Shown here: piece after piece, positions 35,590-46,207 of the stretch
Position numbering within the stretch: the stretch's first letter is position 1
Layout of the letters: the number at the start of each line of letters is the position of its first letter
From: Agrostemma githago
Taxonomy: Eukaryota > Streptophyta > Magnoliopsida > Caryophyllales > Caryophyllaceae
Length of the DNA stretch: 64,000 nt
Reading direction: 5' to 3'
Assembly: GCA_958450325.1 (NCBI GenBank)
Contig: CAUDLW010000052.1
Span: forward strand, 1-64,000
Program-made: the position numbers and the translations under genes
The notes under the pieces: generated by a model
Seen by the model: only the letters and a program-made list of their open reading frames with translations
Told to the model about the DNA's origin: nothing
Databases searched by the model: none

Positions 35590-36306
35590 TGATGTGAGTT
35601 ATTATAAACTTTGAAACAAGAACGTGAAGATGGATTAGTATTCTGAAAAGAACGTAAACAAAGTAACCAAAACAGATTGTAAGGATGAATAAACCGTAAC
35701 CAAAGGATAGTATGCTTAGTGAAGTAGACCTATACTCCAACAAAGCGGGTGCTAAATCAAACACGCGATTGAAGTAGCGAGTTTAGAGCTTGTAACGCGA
35801 CTAACTCTAGACTTTGTCTTGTAAGCAACAAGAACGTAAAAGAAAGCTTAGCTTTACTCAGTTTTGTGATATCAATATTGGATGTCTTATTCATTCAAGT
35901 AGATGGCTATATATAGCCTACAAAATGACCCTTAAACCGGCTGGTCAAGGGTGACAAAAACAAAGCTACATGGTGACAAAAACAAAGCTTAAACCTATGT
36001 GAACTAGGAGATAAAAACAAAGCTTAACAAGGAGCATTTAGCCGCGGCATCCCATGTGAACATGGAGCCAAAAACAAAGCTTGAGGACGTGCACACTATG
36101 TGAACATAGCCATGGTGTGAACCCAAGTTAATGCCTTCATAAGACCTTGACTTATTTGCTCCTTTATTCGTCCATACACGAGCTAGCTCACCATTTGAAG
36201 TAGGCACACTACTAAGCTAGTAGGAGGTGCTAATGTGGCTTGACTTGGTCCATTAGGAGCTAATGTTACTTCATTGAATTCTTTGGCATCTCCTTTATTC
36301 GGATCA
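35590..36306 (-). repeat. 3' LTR of CRM-like copy B
   Basis: 717 bp, from TGATGTGAG to TTCGGATCA on the plus strand. The pol frame ends inside it at 36183, giving the same tail as copy A (SLVVCLLQMVS). Confidence 0.92.
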
Positions 36307-39300
36307 TCTCCTCCCCCTTGAAAAGGAATTGTCCTCAATTCTGAAATGCCATCATCATCAAGATAAGGAGAAAGATCTCCCACATTGAACGTGGCATGAA
36401 CTCCATAATCATCCGGTAATTCCACTTTGTAAGCATTGTCGTTCACCTTGGATATGATCTTGTAAGGACCTTCTGCTCGTGGCATCAACTTATTCTTCCT
36501 CTTGCTTGGAAACCTCTCTTTTCTCAAGTGAACCCAAACTAAGTCACCTTCCTGAAAAAGTCTTGGTTTCCTGTTTTTGTTGGACCTTCTTTTGTATGCT
36601 TCATTTACCTCCTTGATCCTTTCTCGAATTTGCTCGTGGAGTTTTATCATAGACTTCAGTTTTGACTCCGCATCTTTATGGACTAACTCATCCTTAGGTA
36701 GGGGAATCAGGTCCAAGGGCATGTAAGGATTGATCCCATACACGGCCTCAAAAGGAGAATGAGAGGTGGCATAAGTAGGAGAGCGATTGTAGGCAAATTC
36801 AGCATGGGCAAGCTTGATATCCCAATCCTTTTGAGTCTTGTTCACAAGGCCTCTTAACAACGTCCCCAAAGTGCGATTGGTAACTTCGGTTTGTCCATCT
36901 GTTTATGGATGATGAGAAGTGCTAAATAAGAGCTTGGTTCCCACCTTCCTCCATAGAGTGTTCCAAAAATAACTAAGGAACTTTGAATCACGATCAGAGA
37001 CAATGGACTTGGGTACTCCATGGAGACGTACCACCTCTTTGAAGTACAAGTCAGCTACATTGCTAGCATCATCCGTTTTGTGGCAAGCAATGAAGTGAGC
37101 CATCTTTGAAAACCGATCTACCACCACCATGATAGCATCCTTTCCCCTAGCGGTTCTTGGTAAGGCCACAATGAAATCCATGGACACATCTTCCCATGGT
37201 CTATTAGGAGTGGGTAAGGGCATGTAGACTCCGGGTTTGAAAGAACTTTTGGCAAATTGGCAAGTCACACACTTGCTCACTACATGCTGGACACTCCCTT
37301 GCATCTTTGGCCAAAAGAAGTGCTCCTTTAAGACCTCCAAAGTTCTTGTGATGCCAAAATGACCCGCTAATCCTCCCCCATGAGCTTCCCTAACCAGTAA
37401 TTCTCTAATGGGATGCTTGGGTACACAAAGGCGGTTTCCTTTGAAAAGAAATCCCTCCTGCAAAACAAACTCATCAAAAGCTCCCTCCTTGCATTTGGTG
37501 AAAGTTTCACCAAAATCAGCATCATTGTTGTAGTAGTCTTTGAGAGTTTCAAATCCGAGCAACCTCACATCCAAAGTAGATAGTAGAGTGTAGCGGCGGG
37601 ATAGTGCATCAGGTACCACGTTACTTTTACCATCTTTGTATTTTGAAGAGAAATGGAAGGATTGCAAGAATTCCACCCACTTGACATGCCTTGGACTTAA
37701 CTTTTGTTGGCCATTGATATACTTTAGGGACTCATGATCTGAATGGAGAATAAAATGGTTAGTACGAAGATAATGACTCCAATGATCAAGAGCTCTTACT
37801 ATTGCATAGAACTCCTTGTCGTAGGTGCAATAGTTCAGCCTTGCTCCATTGAGTTTCTCTGAAAAGTAGGCAATGGGACGCCTATTTTGCACAAGAACAG
37901 CACCAATTCCTACTCCACTAGCGTCACATTCCACCTCAAATGGTTGAGAGAAATCAGGAAGGGCTAGGATAGGAGCGGAACACAACTTCTCCTTGATGGT
38001 TTCAAAGGCTTCTTGGGCAGCTTTGGACCAAACAAACGCGCCTTTCTTCAAGCATTCGGTGATAGGACTTGTGATAGTGCTAAAGTCTTTAATGAACCTC
38101 CTGTAAAAGGAAGCCAAACCATGGAATGATCTTACTTCAGTAATGGTGGAAGGAATTGGCCAAGTACGTATGGATTCCACCTTGGTTTGATCCACGGATA
38201 CTCCATCTTTGGACACCACGTAGCCAAGGAACACTACACTTTCCACAAAGAAAGCACTCTTCTCCTTCTTCCCAAAGAGTTGTTGTTTGCGAAGTGTTGT
38301 AAATAGTAGTCTTAAGTGCTCCATATGCTCCTCCAAAGACCTGCTATACACAAGAATATCATCCAAGTAAACCACAATAAAACGACCTAAGTAGGCCTTA
38401 AGTATTTCGTTCATTAGCCTCATGAAAGTGCTTGGAGCGTTGGTGAGACCAAATGGCATGACCGTCCACTCATAGAGCCCATGCTTGGTTTTGAAGGCTG
38501 TTTTCCATTCATCTCCTTCCCTCATTCTTATTTGATGGTACCCACTTCTTAGGTCAATTTTGGAGAAGATCACAGCCCCATGAAGTTCGTCCAACATATC
38601 ATCCAACCTTGGAATAGGAAACCTATACTTGATGGTAATGTTGTTAACGGCCCTACTATCCACACACATTCTCCAAGTCCCATCTTTCTTAGGAACTAAG
38701 AGGACCGGAACAGCACAAGGACTAAGGCTTTCTCGTACATAACCTCGACTCATTAACTCATCAATTTGTCTTTGTAACTCCTTAGTCTCTTCGGGATTAC
38801 ACCTATAGGCTGCCTTATTGAGTAAGGCTCTTCCTGGGATGAGGTCTATTTGGTGTTCTATACCTCTAATAGGTGGCAAACCAACCGGTAATTCCTCGGG
38901 GAAGACATCCTTAAACTCGTGTAACAACTCCTCAAATGGTTTTCCTCCAAGACCATTCTCAACTGCTACGGGTTCCTCTCTAGCCACCATGACAAAGACA
39001 CGCTCCCCCCCTTGTAAAGCATGTTCTACTTCACTCTCACTCGCAAAGATGGTAAGGTTAGGCTTCTTAGTTTTGTTGGCGGTCATAGCTCTAACAGCTT
39101 GGGGAGTCATAGGTTTTAGAATGATTTTCTTTCCCTTATCCCTTAACTCGTATTCATTTTTTCTCCCATGGTGTACTACATCCCTATCAAACTGCCAAGA
39201 ACGCCCCAAAAGTATATGACAAGCATCCATAGGGATAACATCACAAAGAACTTCATCGACATAAGACCCCATGGTTAAACCTACTCTTACTTGTTTTGTG

Positions 39301-39707
39301 ACCTTTATTTTGTTTCCATCATCTAACCAATGTAATGCATACGGTCTAGGGTGATTAGTAGTGGTTAGGCCTAACTTAGTTACCATTTCAGTAGAGGCAA
39401 CATTCGTACAACTACCTCCATCAATAATCAAACTACACCATTTGGTATTAACTAGACACTTAGTGTGAAAGAGTTGATCTCTTTGTTCGGTGTTGTGTGG
39501 GATGGGTTTAGCATGAAGTGTACGTAGTACTAAAACATTACCATACGTTGGGAGCTCATAGTCCTTTCCTTCTTCCTCTTTTTCTCCCAAGTAGACTTCA
39601 GGATCAGTTACGCCTTTGGACTTAGAAAGTTCGTTCATTCTGTCCACCGGTTCTCTCCTTAAGTTTTCCAAGAAACTAGAGTCTTCAAAGCTCACAACTC
39701 TTGCCAT
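36183..39707 (-). pseudogene. gag-less Pol polyprotein of copy B, one premature stop in integrase
   Basis: The frame opens MARVVSFEDSSFLENLRREP at 39707 and runs through protease (IIDGGSCTN), RT (YLDD), RNase H and the integrase zinc region. Here both histidines are intact (HGGGLAGHFG), unlike copy A. A nonsense codon at 36903-36905 follows the FSTSHHP segment: TAA where copy A has CAA, just before the catalytic-Glu segment GQTEV. The same frame then continues without other breaks to 36183. The 7-C tract at about 39004-39010 keeps the PR-RT frame open. The loss of function is therefore a single recent substitution. There is no Gag or zinc knuckle. Confidence 0.92.
36307..36341 (-). other. AGGA-loop stem and polypurine tract, CRM-like copy B
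   Basis: The same GAATTG-AGGA-CAATTC stem as copy A (36326-36341 on the plus strand), 19 nt from the LTR. Confidence 0.82.
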
Positions 39708-39732
39708 GCTTTACGTCTAATGGATGACCAAA

Positions 39733-39744
39733 GCTCTGATACCA
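39733..39744 (-). other. primer binding site of CRM-like copy B, initiator tRNA-Met
   Basis: Complement of TGGTATCAGAGC with the same 4-nt spacer to the LTR as copy A and the array. Confidence 0.93.
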
Positions 39745-39748
39745 CTAA

Positions 39749-40432
39749 TGATGTGAGTTATTATGAACTTTGAAACAAGAACGTGAAGATGGATTAGTAT
39801 TCTGAAAAGAACGTAAACAAAGTAACCAAAACAGATTGTAAGGATGAATAAACCGTAACCAAAGGATAGTATGCTTAGTGAAGTAGACCTATACTCCAAC
39901 AAAGCGGGTGCTAAATCAAACACGCGATTGAAGTAGCGAGTTTAGAGCTTGTAACGCGACTAACTCTAGACTTTGTCTTGTAAGCAACAAGGACGTAAAA
40001 GAAAGCTTAGCTTTACTCAGTTTTGTGATATCAATATTGGATGTCTTATTCATTCAAGTAGATGGCTATATATAGCCTACAAAATGACCCTTAAACCGGC
40101 TGGTCAAGGGTGACAAAAACAAAGCTACATGGTGACAAAAACAAAGCTTAAATCTATGTGAACTAGGAGATAAAAACAAAGCTTAACAAGGAGCATTTAG
40201 CCGCGGCATCCCATGTGAACATGGAGCCAAAAACAAAGCTTGAGGACGTGCACACTATGTGAACATAGCCATGGTGTGAACCCAAGTTAATGCCTTCATA
40301 AGACCTTGACTTATTTGCTCCTTTATTCGTCCATACACGAGCTAGCTCACCATTTCTAATGTGGCTTGACTTGGTCCATTAGGAGCTAATGTTACTTCAT
40401 TGAATTCTTTGGCATCTCCTTTATTCGGATCA
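39749..40432 (-). repeat. 5' LTR of CRM-like copy B (33-bp deletion)
   Basis: 684 bp. Compared with the 3' LTR, 33 bp between CACCATTT and CTAATGTGG are missing. That segment includes the stop codon used by pol when it is read in the 3' LTR. TATA palindrome at 40064-40077. Confidence 0.9.
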
Positions 40433-41117
40433 CCTTGCACCTATCATATGACCCCTACACTTCATATACATACATTCATCTCATCTTCTCTTCACTATAC
40501 ACCGAGTTTCATGTCAAATCCCACCTCCTTATACCATTGCAAGCCTAGAGCTTCTACCGCGCGACTCCATTGAGCATGAAGAAGAGTATCGATGATGAAG
40601 ACGAGCATTGTACCATAATCGACCATTGAGACTATGGAGTTCGTGAGTTGCTAACCGGTTGGTAGGCGACTTTCCTTCTTTTTCGTCTTTTATTGCTAGT
40701 CTTTACTCGTTTGTTCCCCTTCCCATTATCATATTTGTGTCATGGTGGCCCTCGGGGCCTTGGTAGTCTTTGCTCCCGACTCTCGATGATGTGACTACAT
40801 CGAGGGTCATTTCAAAATCCAAATTTGCAAGTATTTTCACTTTTTCTTTGATTTCTCTTTCTTTTGTTTGGATTTAGTCGGATTTCAGCGGAATCCGGGC
40901 TAGGTGACGTGATTACACCTAGCCCTCCCCTCCCATTTCTTTTTATTTTCTTCTTTTTATTTCTTCCCCCATCCATATCTTTTCTCGTCTCGGCCCATGG
41001 TGACTTGATTACACCCCGGCCGGACACATTCTACCTTTTCTCCGCTTTTCTTTTTTGCTTTTTAGCTTTATTTTCGTAGTGTCTTTTCCTTTTAGTGTCT
41101 CCGCACACACTACAGAT

Positions 41118-41155
41118 CGAGCATGAGGACATTGCTCGGTTTAAGTGTGGGGGAG
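41118..41155 (+). other. internal second stem plus purine tract of the Athila-type element
   Basis: CGAGCATG-AGGA-CAT-TGCTCG (41118-41138) is followed by TTTAAGTGTGGGGGAG, nearly the same as the terminal purine tract, but no LTR follows. It may be a central polypurine tract or the fossil 3' end of an ancestral element. Confidence 0.6.
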
Positions 41156-42900
41156 CGATATCCTAGCCTAGTTAGTTTTATTTTCGTAGTTTTTTCCGAA
41201 AAATCTGAAAAACCCCTAAGAATTTGAAAACTTTCATAAAAATCAAAAAGATTTTCTTTTGTGTCTTTTCCTTTTTGTGTCGTATATTTGTTGTATTGTG
41301 TGTGTTTCGCCTCCCTTTTCCTTGTAGGTACCTTAATCACCGCTAACTTTGAAGGGCTTGCAAGACATCCGGTAACATCTTTTATCCCTTTTTCCCCCTT
41401 TGTCTCTTGCGGAGCTTGGAGAAGATTGTGTGATGACGTGTGCTCGGGTGGAGCTTTGTAGAGTTTGTGGTTGATTTGGATGCTTATGTGGATGTCTCGG
41501 GGTGGTATTTGTTTTTCTTGTGTGATTTCTTTCCTTTCTTTCGTTTTGTCCTATTTTGTCTCGTTTCGTTTCATTTTCCTTTGACTTTGTTTTGTATTGT
41601 GTGGTTTGTGTGTAGTGTAGGGAAAAGGTTTTCTAAAACCCGGTTTTGAGGCTAGTGAGCAAGTGTTTACTTTCCTTTTCTAGTAGTATGAATCGAGTCT
41701 TGGACTTTAGTCTAGTAGAATGACTTTAAATCAATGATTTCGTTGGTTTCTTACCTTGAGTCCACCTAGTCTACTAGGGATTTACTACGGGATTTGCATT
41801 TTGACCATTATGACCACCCACGGAGTGAAAAGGCCTTGGTTGCTGAGTCCCGTCCCTTAGGTGACCATGCTCGAAATTACTTTGATTAGTCCAAGTTTTC
41901 CCCTTTTTTGTGGATTTGAAAGGAGATCGCGACTCCCGACTTACCCATTTCCCTACCTTCTACACATTTTCCACCAATAAGTTGCAAATTGTTGAACTTC
42001 TTACTTGGTTGTGATTGAATGCTTACAAAACAAAAATTTGGCCAAAAGGGCAAGCTAAGAAAAGAAAGAAAAAGAAAGAAAAAGAAAGAAAGAAAAGAAA
42101 GTAGAAAAAGAAAAGGCACAACAAAAGAAAAAAAAATATACAAAAGAAGAAAAAGAAGTGGCATAGCAACTCAAAAGCCTAATGCAAAAGAAAAGAATGC
42201 CAAAGAAAATCGTCTCACAAAAAGAACTCTCACCCTAAAAAATAAGTCTTTTTCCGACTATTACCGTGAAGAGCCTACCAAAGGACCGAGTCCCTAGGAA
42301 GGATGATAGCGGTAATTAGTCGGTCTTCCCTCATTTTGCAACCATATCCACCCTTTTTACTTGGGCTAGTTAGGCGATTTTTGGGCACGGGACGACCCTC
42401 TTGGCTTATCGCTAAAGGGGGCGGGGTTTCACTTACCTACAGTGTCGACTAACTCCGTGGTTCATCCTTTTTCCATCCCGCCTATCGTCCCGTAGTACGT
42501 TCTTAGAAGGTTAGGAGGAACCTAGGTAAGTTACCAACGTTTTTATTGCTTTGTTGTCGTACTATTAGGATTTTGTCCATTTCGGTTTGTATTATTAGTT
42601 TGGGAACGTTGTCACTTGCCTTGAGTCCTTAACCGGTGCTTCTTTCACCGCTTTGTTGAGGGAAGCGGTATTTGTTTTGTTTTGGATGCAACCGTTTGGT
42701 GTTTATTTGTTTGTTTGTGTGTTTGTTTGTTTGTGTGTTTTCGTGTCCGGTTGCATCCACAGTTTTGTCGCAAGACCTGACTTGCCTTGCAGAGTGCACT
42801 TTTCCTCTAAGTGTACTTGCGTGAGTTGAAAGGGCGTAGGGTGCACTAATACCCGCTCGGATTAGTAGTCTAGTTTCTTTTAGTTTTTGGTTAGTTTGTG

Positions 42901-42938
42901 CTTACTCGAGGGCGAGTAAGGGTTAAGTGTGGGGGAGT
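42901..42938 (+). other. AGGG-loop stem and polypurine tract, Athila-type element
   Basis: CTTACTCG-AGGG-CGAGTAAG (42901-42920) has perfect 8-bp arms. The next 18 nt include TTAAGTGTGGGGGAGT and reach the 3' LTR at 42939. Confidence 0.82.
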
Positions 42939-44636
42939 TGATAAGTGTGTTTTGTAGTGCCTATTTGTGGTGTTTGATCCCGGTTTCTCTTGTGAAATCG
43001 CTCTTTGGAGCGGTTTCTGGGCTACTTATGCTTCTTCTAGTTCGTTTTAGGTTCTCAAGACCCTTCATGGAGAATTGGAACGATTCCGACTCGTTTCCTA
43101 CACATTTGGAGCCAACGAAAAGAAGGGACGATCACTCGGTGCCTTAGATTCGATCCCGAGACCTCGAGACCCATTCCCGAGCTTCTTAGACTCGATCCCG
43201 AGCACCGAGAATCGATGAGAAGCCTATGAAGAGCAAATGGGGACCTTTATGATCAAAATGGAGGCCTACAAGACCCTTCCCGGGCGGGATGAGTGCCCAT
43301 CCCGGTCGGGATGAAGAGCAAACAAAGCAGCTCTTCTGATGAGCCATCCTGGTCGGGACCAACCATCCCGGTCGTGACCATGGAGCCATCCCGGTCGGGA
43401 TCATCACCCTTTCCGACCGGGAAGAGCAATAACACCGCCTGGTGTTATGCATAACACCGCCCGGTGTTATGCATGATCCCGATCGGGACCAGATCCTTCC
43501 CGGTCGGGACCACTCCATTCCGGTCGGGACCATCACCTTCCCGGCCGGGACCATCACCTTCCCGGCCGGGAAGGAGCACCTGCAGCTCGTAACTCTTCTT
43601 TTCTTCTCCTTCACTCTTGTAACCCTATATATACCCCCCCTCTTGTAATCTTAGCTTATGTTAGACATTACCCACTAAACCCTAGACTACTTTAGACTAG
43701 ATTAGCTTAGATTAGTTTAATCTCTCCTTAATTAGTCCTTAATCTTAGTTTAATCCTAGTTTCATCTTTGTAATATTGAAGACTTTTTGGGTTGATCTAC
43801 TCTATTGACAACATTGGAGATCTTCCTTTGGGTTTATTTATGCAAAGATTCTACCTTTTCTTTCTTCTAGTGTTGGTATAATCCTTCTTCTCTCTAATCT
43901 CTTCTATTTAGTTTTAATTTGTGTTTATGTTTAGTAATCTTCAATAATCCATTATGAATGTTCATGTTTATGTTTGTTTCATTATGGGTGTTGGGTTTAC
44001 TATCTTGAACATGAGTGAGTAGTGATCTTGCTAGGATTAGTAGGGGAATTTGGTGGTTTAATGGGTGATTAAGGGTTTGTTTAAGATGTTGGAGGAAGTT
44101 TTGGTTGCCTCCTAGTTTTGTGCATAGAACATGTTTGATGAAATGCTTGAATGACTTGTAGTTGCAAATGCATGTTATCTTGCCTTCTTCTTGCGGTCTT
44201 GTATGTTGCTCGGTTGGGTTCTTGCGCGAGAGCGAGGAACCTCTAGGTCGGTTTAAGTAGCGAGAGCCCGGACTATGCCTAGATAACTCGACTACCCATT
44301 CACCTTAGCTCTTCCTCGATCATTTCATCACCATTGAACCCGACCTAATCATAGTTCTTTTCCTATTTGTTTTCCTCTTCTTCTTAGCTATTATTCCTTT
44401 AGTTAGTTGATTCCCTAGCCTTAGTTGTTACACTTAACTTATTCTTAGTCTTAGTCTCCTCCCCTTTTCATCGTTTTAGTTAGTTTAGCCTTGAGACCTA
44501 GTAAAGTCTTTAGGTGAAACTTGGTCCAAACCTTCTTTACCGTCCCCGTGGACTCGACCCGACTTGCCCTTTCTACCCAGTTAGGATTAGTTGGCTTTAC
44601 TTGTTGGTAGGGATCCACGGCAAATCCCTACCATCA
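42939..44636 (+). repeat. 3' LTR of the Athila/Tat-type element
   Basis: 1698 bp, the pair of 31666-33346 with scattered substitutions and indels. Its palindrome cluster (about 43276-43575) has roughly eleven TCCCG-NN-CGGGA units; several are mutated and one is duplicated relative to the left LTR. TATA element at about 43626-43633. Confidence 0.92.
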
Positions 44637-44641
44637 CCAAA

Positions 44642-45850
44642 CCCTAAAAAACTGAACTTTAATAGAACATAACCTACAAAAAGAATCATAATTATTCATC
44701 AAGGACTCAATTCAAACAAACTGAGGAGGGAAAAGGAGAGGATGAAAATGGCGAAAATGGGAAAGAGAAGAAGACTGAGAAGGTAAAAGGAGAGGATGAA
44801 AAGGGGATGAAAATTTCTGTAAATGGAAAATGAGAAGATGAGAGATAAAGTTGGGAAACTTTTAAAGAGTAAATTACAAAAACCACATCTCTAATGACGA
44901 TCTAAAATTATTGAGAGCTTAAAGTATACATGCCACTATAGAATGAATCGCCATCACAATACCCTCACCTACACAATCATTTTCCGTCTGACAAATATGC
45001 AATCCAGGGATGTACTAAACCTTGGGCCTTCCTTTCAAATACACGAAACGATCTTCACCACAGCCATAAGTGAAGTACTGATGCTAATTATGCAAGTAAA
45101 ACGCTTGCGCAACTCAAATACCAATGCAATTGACTTAACAAATCTATACCTAAAACCCATCAAATTTGAACGAGAACGCCTCAGTAATATTCAAATTCCC
45201 CCACATGTCCTTCAACAAAATACAGAATTATGTAACCAGAGAGATTAGTTGATGAACTCAATCCCTAATTCCCTATCTATCAATTGGTGACCTTTTATCC
45301 TTGTCGAGTGGCATTTAATCGAGGGTAAACAAATGATTCGGGACAAAGCGAGTAGGACTGCAGATTAATCAAAGCAGCAAATAACTCATGAATGAAAAGG
45401 GCATGATCCAACTCAAACAATCACAATAAATTAAATAAAACCCACAAACTGCACGCAACAAATGAACAAATCCCGCAACGTAAAACTCATAAACTGCAAG
45501 AATTAATGGATTATTAACAGAAAACAACAAACATTGGATCTAATCCACCGTAAAAAATTAGATCAAACAGATAAACTGTAAAGGGGGAAGAGGGAGAAGT
45601 GGGAAGGTACCGAGTATTGAATTGAAGAAGGGTGTGATAACAAGAATTGAAAGAGCAGAGAAGGAGTGAGAAAACGGAAAAAATGGAAGACAATGGAAGA
45701 AAGGATGAGAAGCAGGAACAAAGATAAAGGAGAGGAATGCACTGCATTGTTCCTAGAGAGGATATTGTTCATAAGGGGAGGAGCTATTCATAAGGGTGAT
45801 TTTTTGTGGAATTATCTGTTGCATCGATTATTTTTTTTAAATCCGTAACA
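44642..45850. other. gene-flank-like stretch between the Athila-type element and the MULE
   Basis: Before the Athila-type insertion this DNA lay directly upstream of the VPS9A-like exon, so it may hold that gene's 5' region on the minus strand. A pyrimidine-rich minus-strand segment at about 45620-45700, followed by a GTACC donor-like site, could be a 5' untranslated exon. The 101-codon plus-strand frame at 44943 shows no known domain. Confidence 0.35.
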
Positions 45851-45854
45851 CGAT

Positions 45855-46005
45855 TAATTTTTTTTACCAATTCGTCACTTGGTGCCATTTTTTTACATGT
45901 TTGACACCGACGACATTTTTTTACCAACATGTCACCTTAGTGCCACTTTTTTTATCTATTTGACACCAGCGATACCTTTTTACAAATACATCCCCTTTGA
46001 CCCAC
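45855..46005 (+). repeat. minisatellite beside the MULE
   Basis: About two and a half units of roughly 55-60 bp with the pattern CACTTGGTGCCA, T run, ATGTTTGACACC. T runs inside this repeat appear to be where the MULE inserted. Confidence 0.6.
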
Positions 46006-46015
46006 TTTTTTTTTT

Positions 46016-46207
46016 GGGATTTTCTACGATATACCCCTATGTTTTCTCATTTTCTACCATATACCCTCCATCTTTGCAAAATTCTCACTAATACCCCTGT
46101 ACTTATTTTAACTCACTAACCATGACCTAAACATATTAAACCGTCTAATGATCCGTTAAGTGCTGAGTTGGCGGTTGAGTTAGCGTTGAGTAGGACCTGA
46201 CATGGCA
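46016..46207 (+). repeat. MULE left terminal inverted repeat
   Basis: Begins GGGATTTTCTACGATATACC and ends GACCTGACATGGCA; pairs with the reverse complement of 51597-51788. It would carry transposase binding sites and the promoter. Confidence 0.92.

Larger units (their letters stand above)
35585..40437 (-). mobile_element. CRM-like Ty3/gypsy element, gag-less copy B, nested, with 5-bp TSD
   Basis: The element spans 35590-40432 (4843 bp) in minus orientation and is flanked by CCTTG (35585-35589 and 40433-40437). The LTRs are 717 and 684 bp; the 5' LTR lacks 33 bp near 40356 and otherwise I saw about three substitutions. It has the same plan as copy A: primer site, immediate pol frame, no gag. 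Different LTR sequence and different TSDs show this is an independent insertion of the same gag-less type. Confidence 0.93.
40438..42938 (+). other. 3' part of the Athila-type internal region
   Basis: No long coding frame is present. It contains an internal stem and G-rich tract at 41118-41155 that copies the layout of a 3' end, a purine-rich run at 42055-42190 (AAAGAAAGAAAAAGA type), and a (GTTT)n-like stretch at about 42704-42735. Short frames here follow from base composition. Confidence 0.6.
31661..44641 (+). mobile_element. Athila/Tat-type Ty3/gypsy element, non-autonomous, with 5-bp TSD and a nested insertion
   Basis: The element spans 31666-44636 and is flanked by the duplication CCAAA (31661-31665 and 44637-44641). 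LTRs are 1681 and 1698 bp. The primer site matches tRNA-Asp, as in Athila elements, and the purine tract is AAGTGTGGGGGAGT. A CRM-like element (35590-40432) sits inside it; without it the internal region is about 4.7 kb. It has one 334-codon frame and no protease, RT, RNase H or integrase, so it is a large non-autonomous derivative. LTR differences, including indels, place it older than the nested copy. Confidence 0.9.

Noticed and set aside
35333..35764. Minus-strand frame rich in RSGRTWSRSG repeats, also at 31980-32321 and 43186-43614
   Set aside because: Produced by the TCCCG-NN-CGGGA palindromes read in frame; the repeats are explained as DNA motifs.
13890..39923. Repeated minus-strand frames starting MFDLAPALLKYRSTSLSILS in all CRM-like and array LTRs
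   Set aside because: They lie in the transcribed part of the LTR, diverge and change length after the first 25 codons between families, and match no protein; conserved LTR nucleotides explain them better than coding.
40812..41340. Short frames in both strands near 41 kb
   Set aside because: Pyrimidine-rich untranslated part of the Athila-type element; no domain and no conservation visible.
42019..42297. Lys/Arg/Glu-rich 92-codon frame
   Set aside because: A direct product of the purine-rich AAAGAAAG tract; no start context or homology.
44943..45248. 101-codon plus-strand frame near the VPS9A-like flank
   Set aside because: No recognisable domain, and the region looks like UTR or intron; likely chance.
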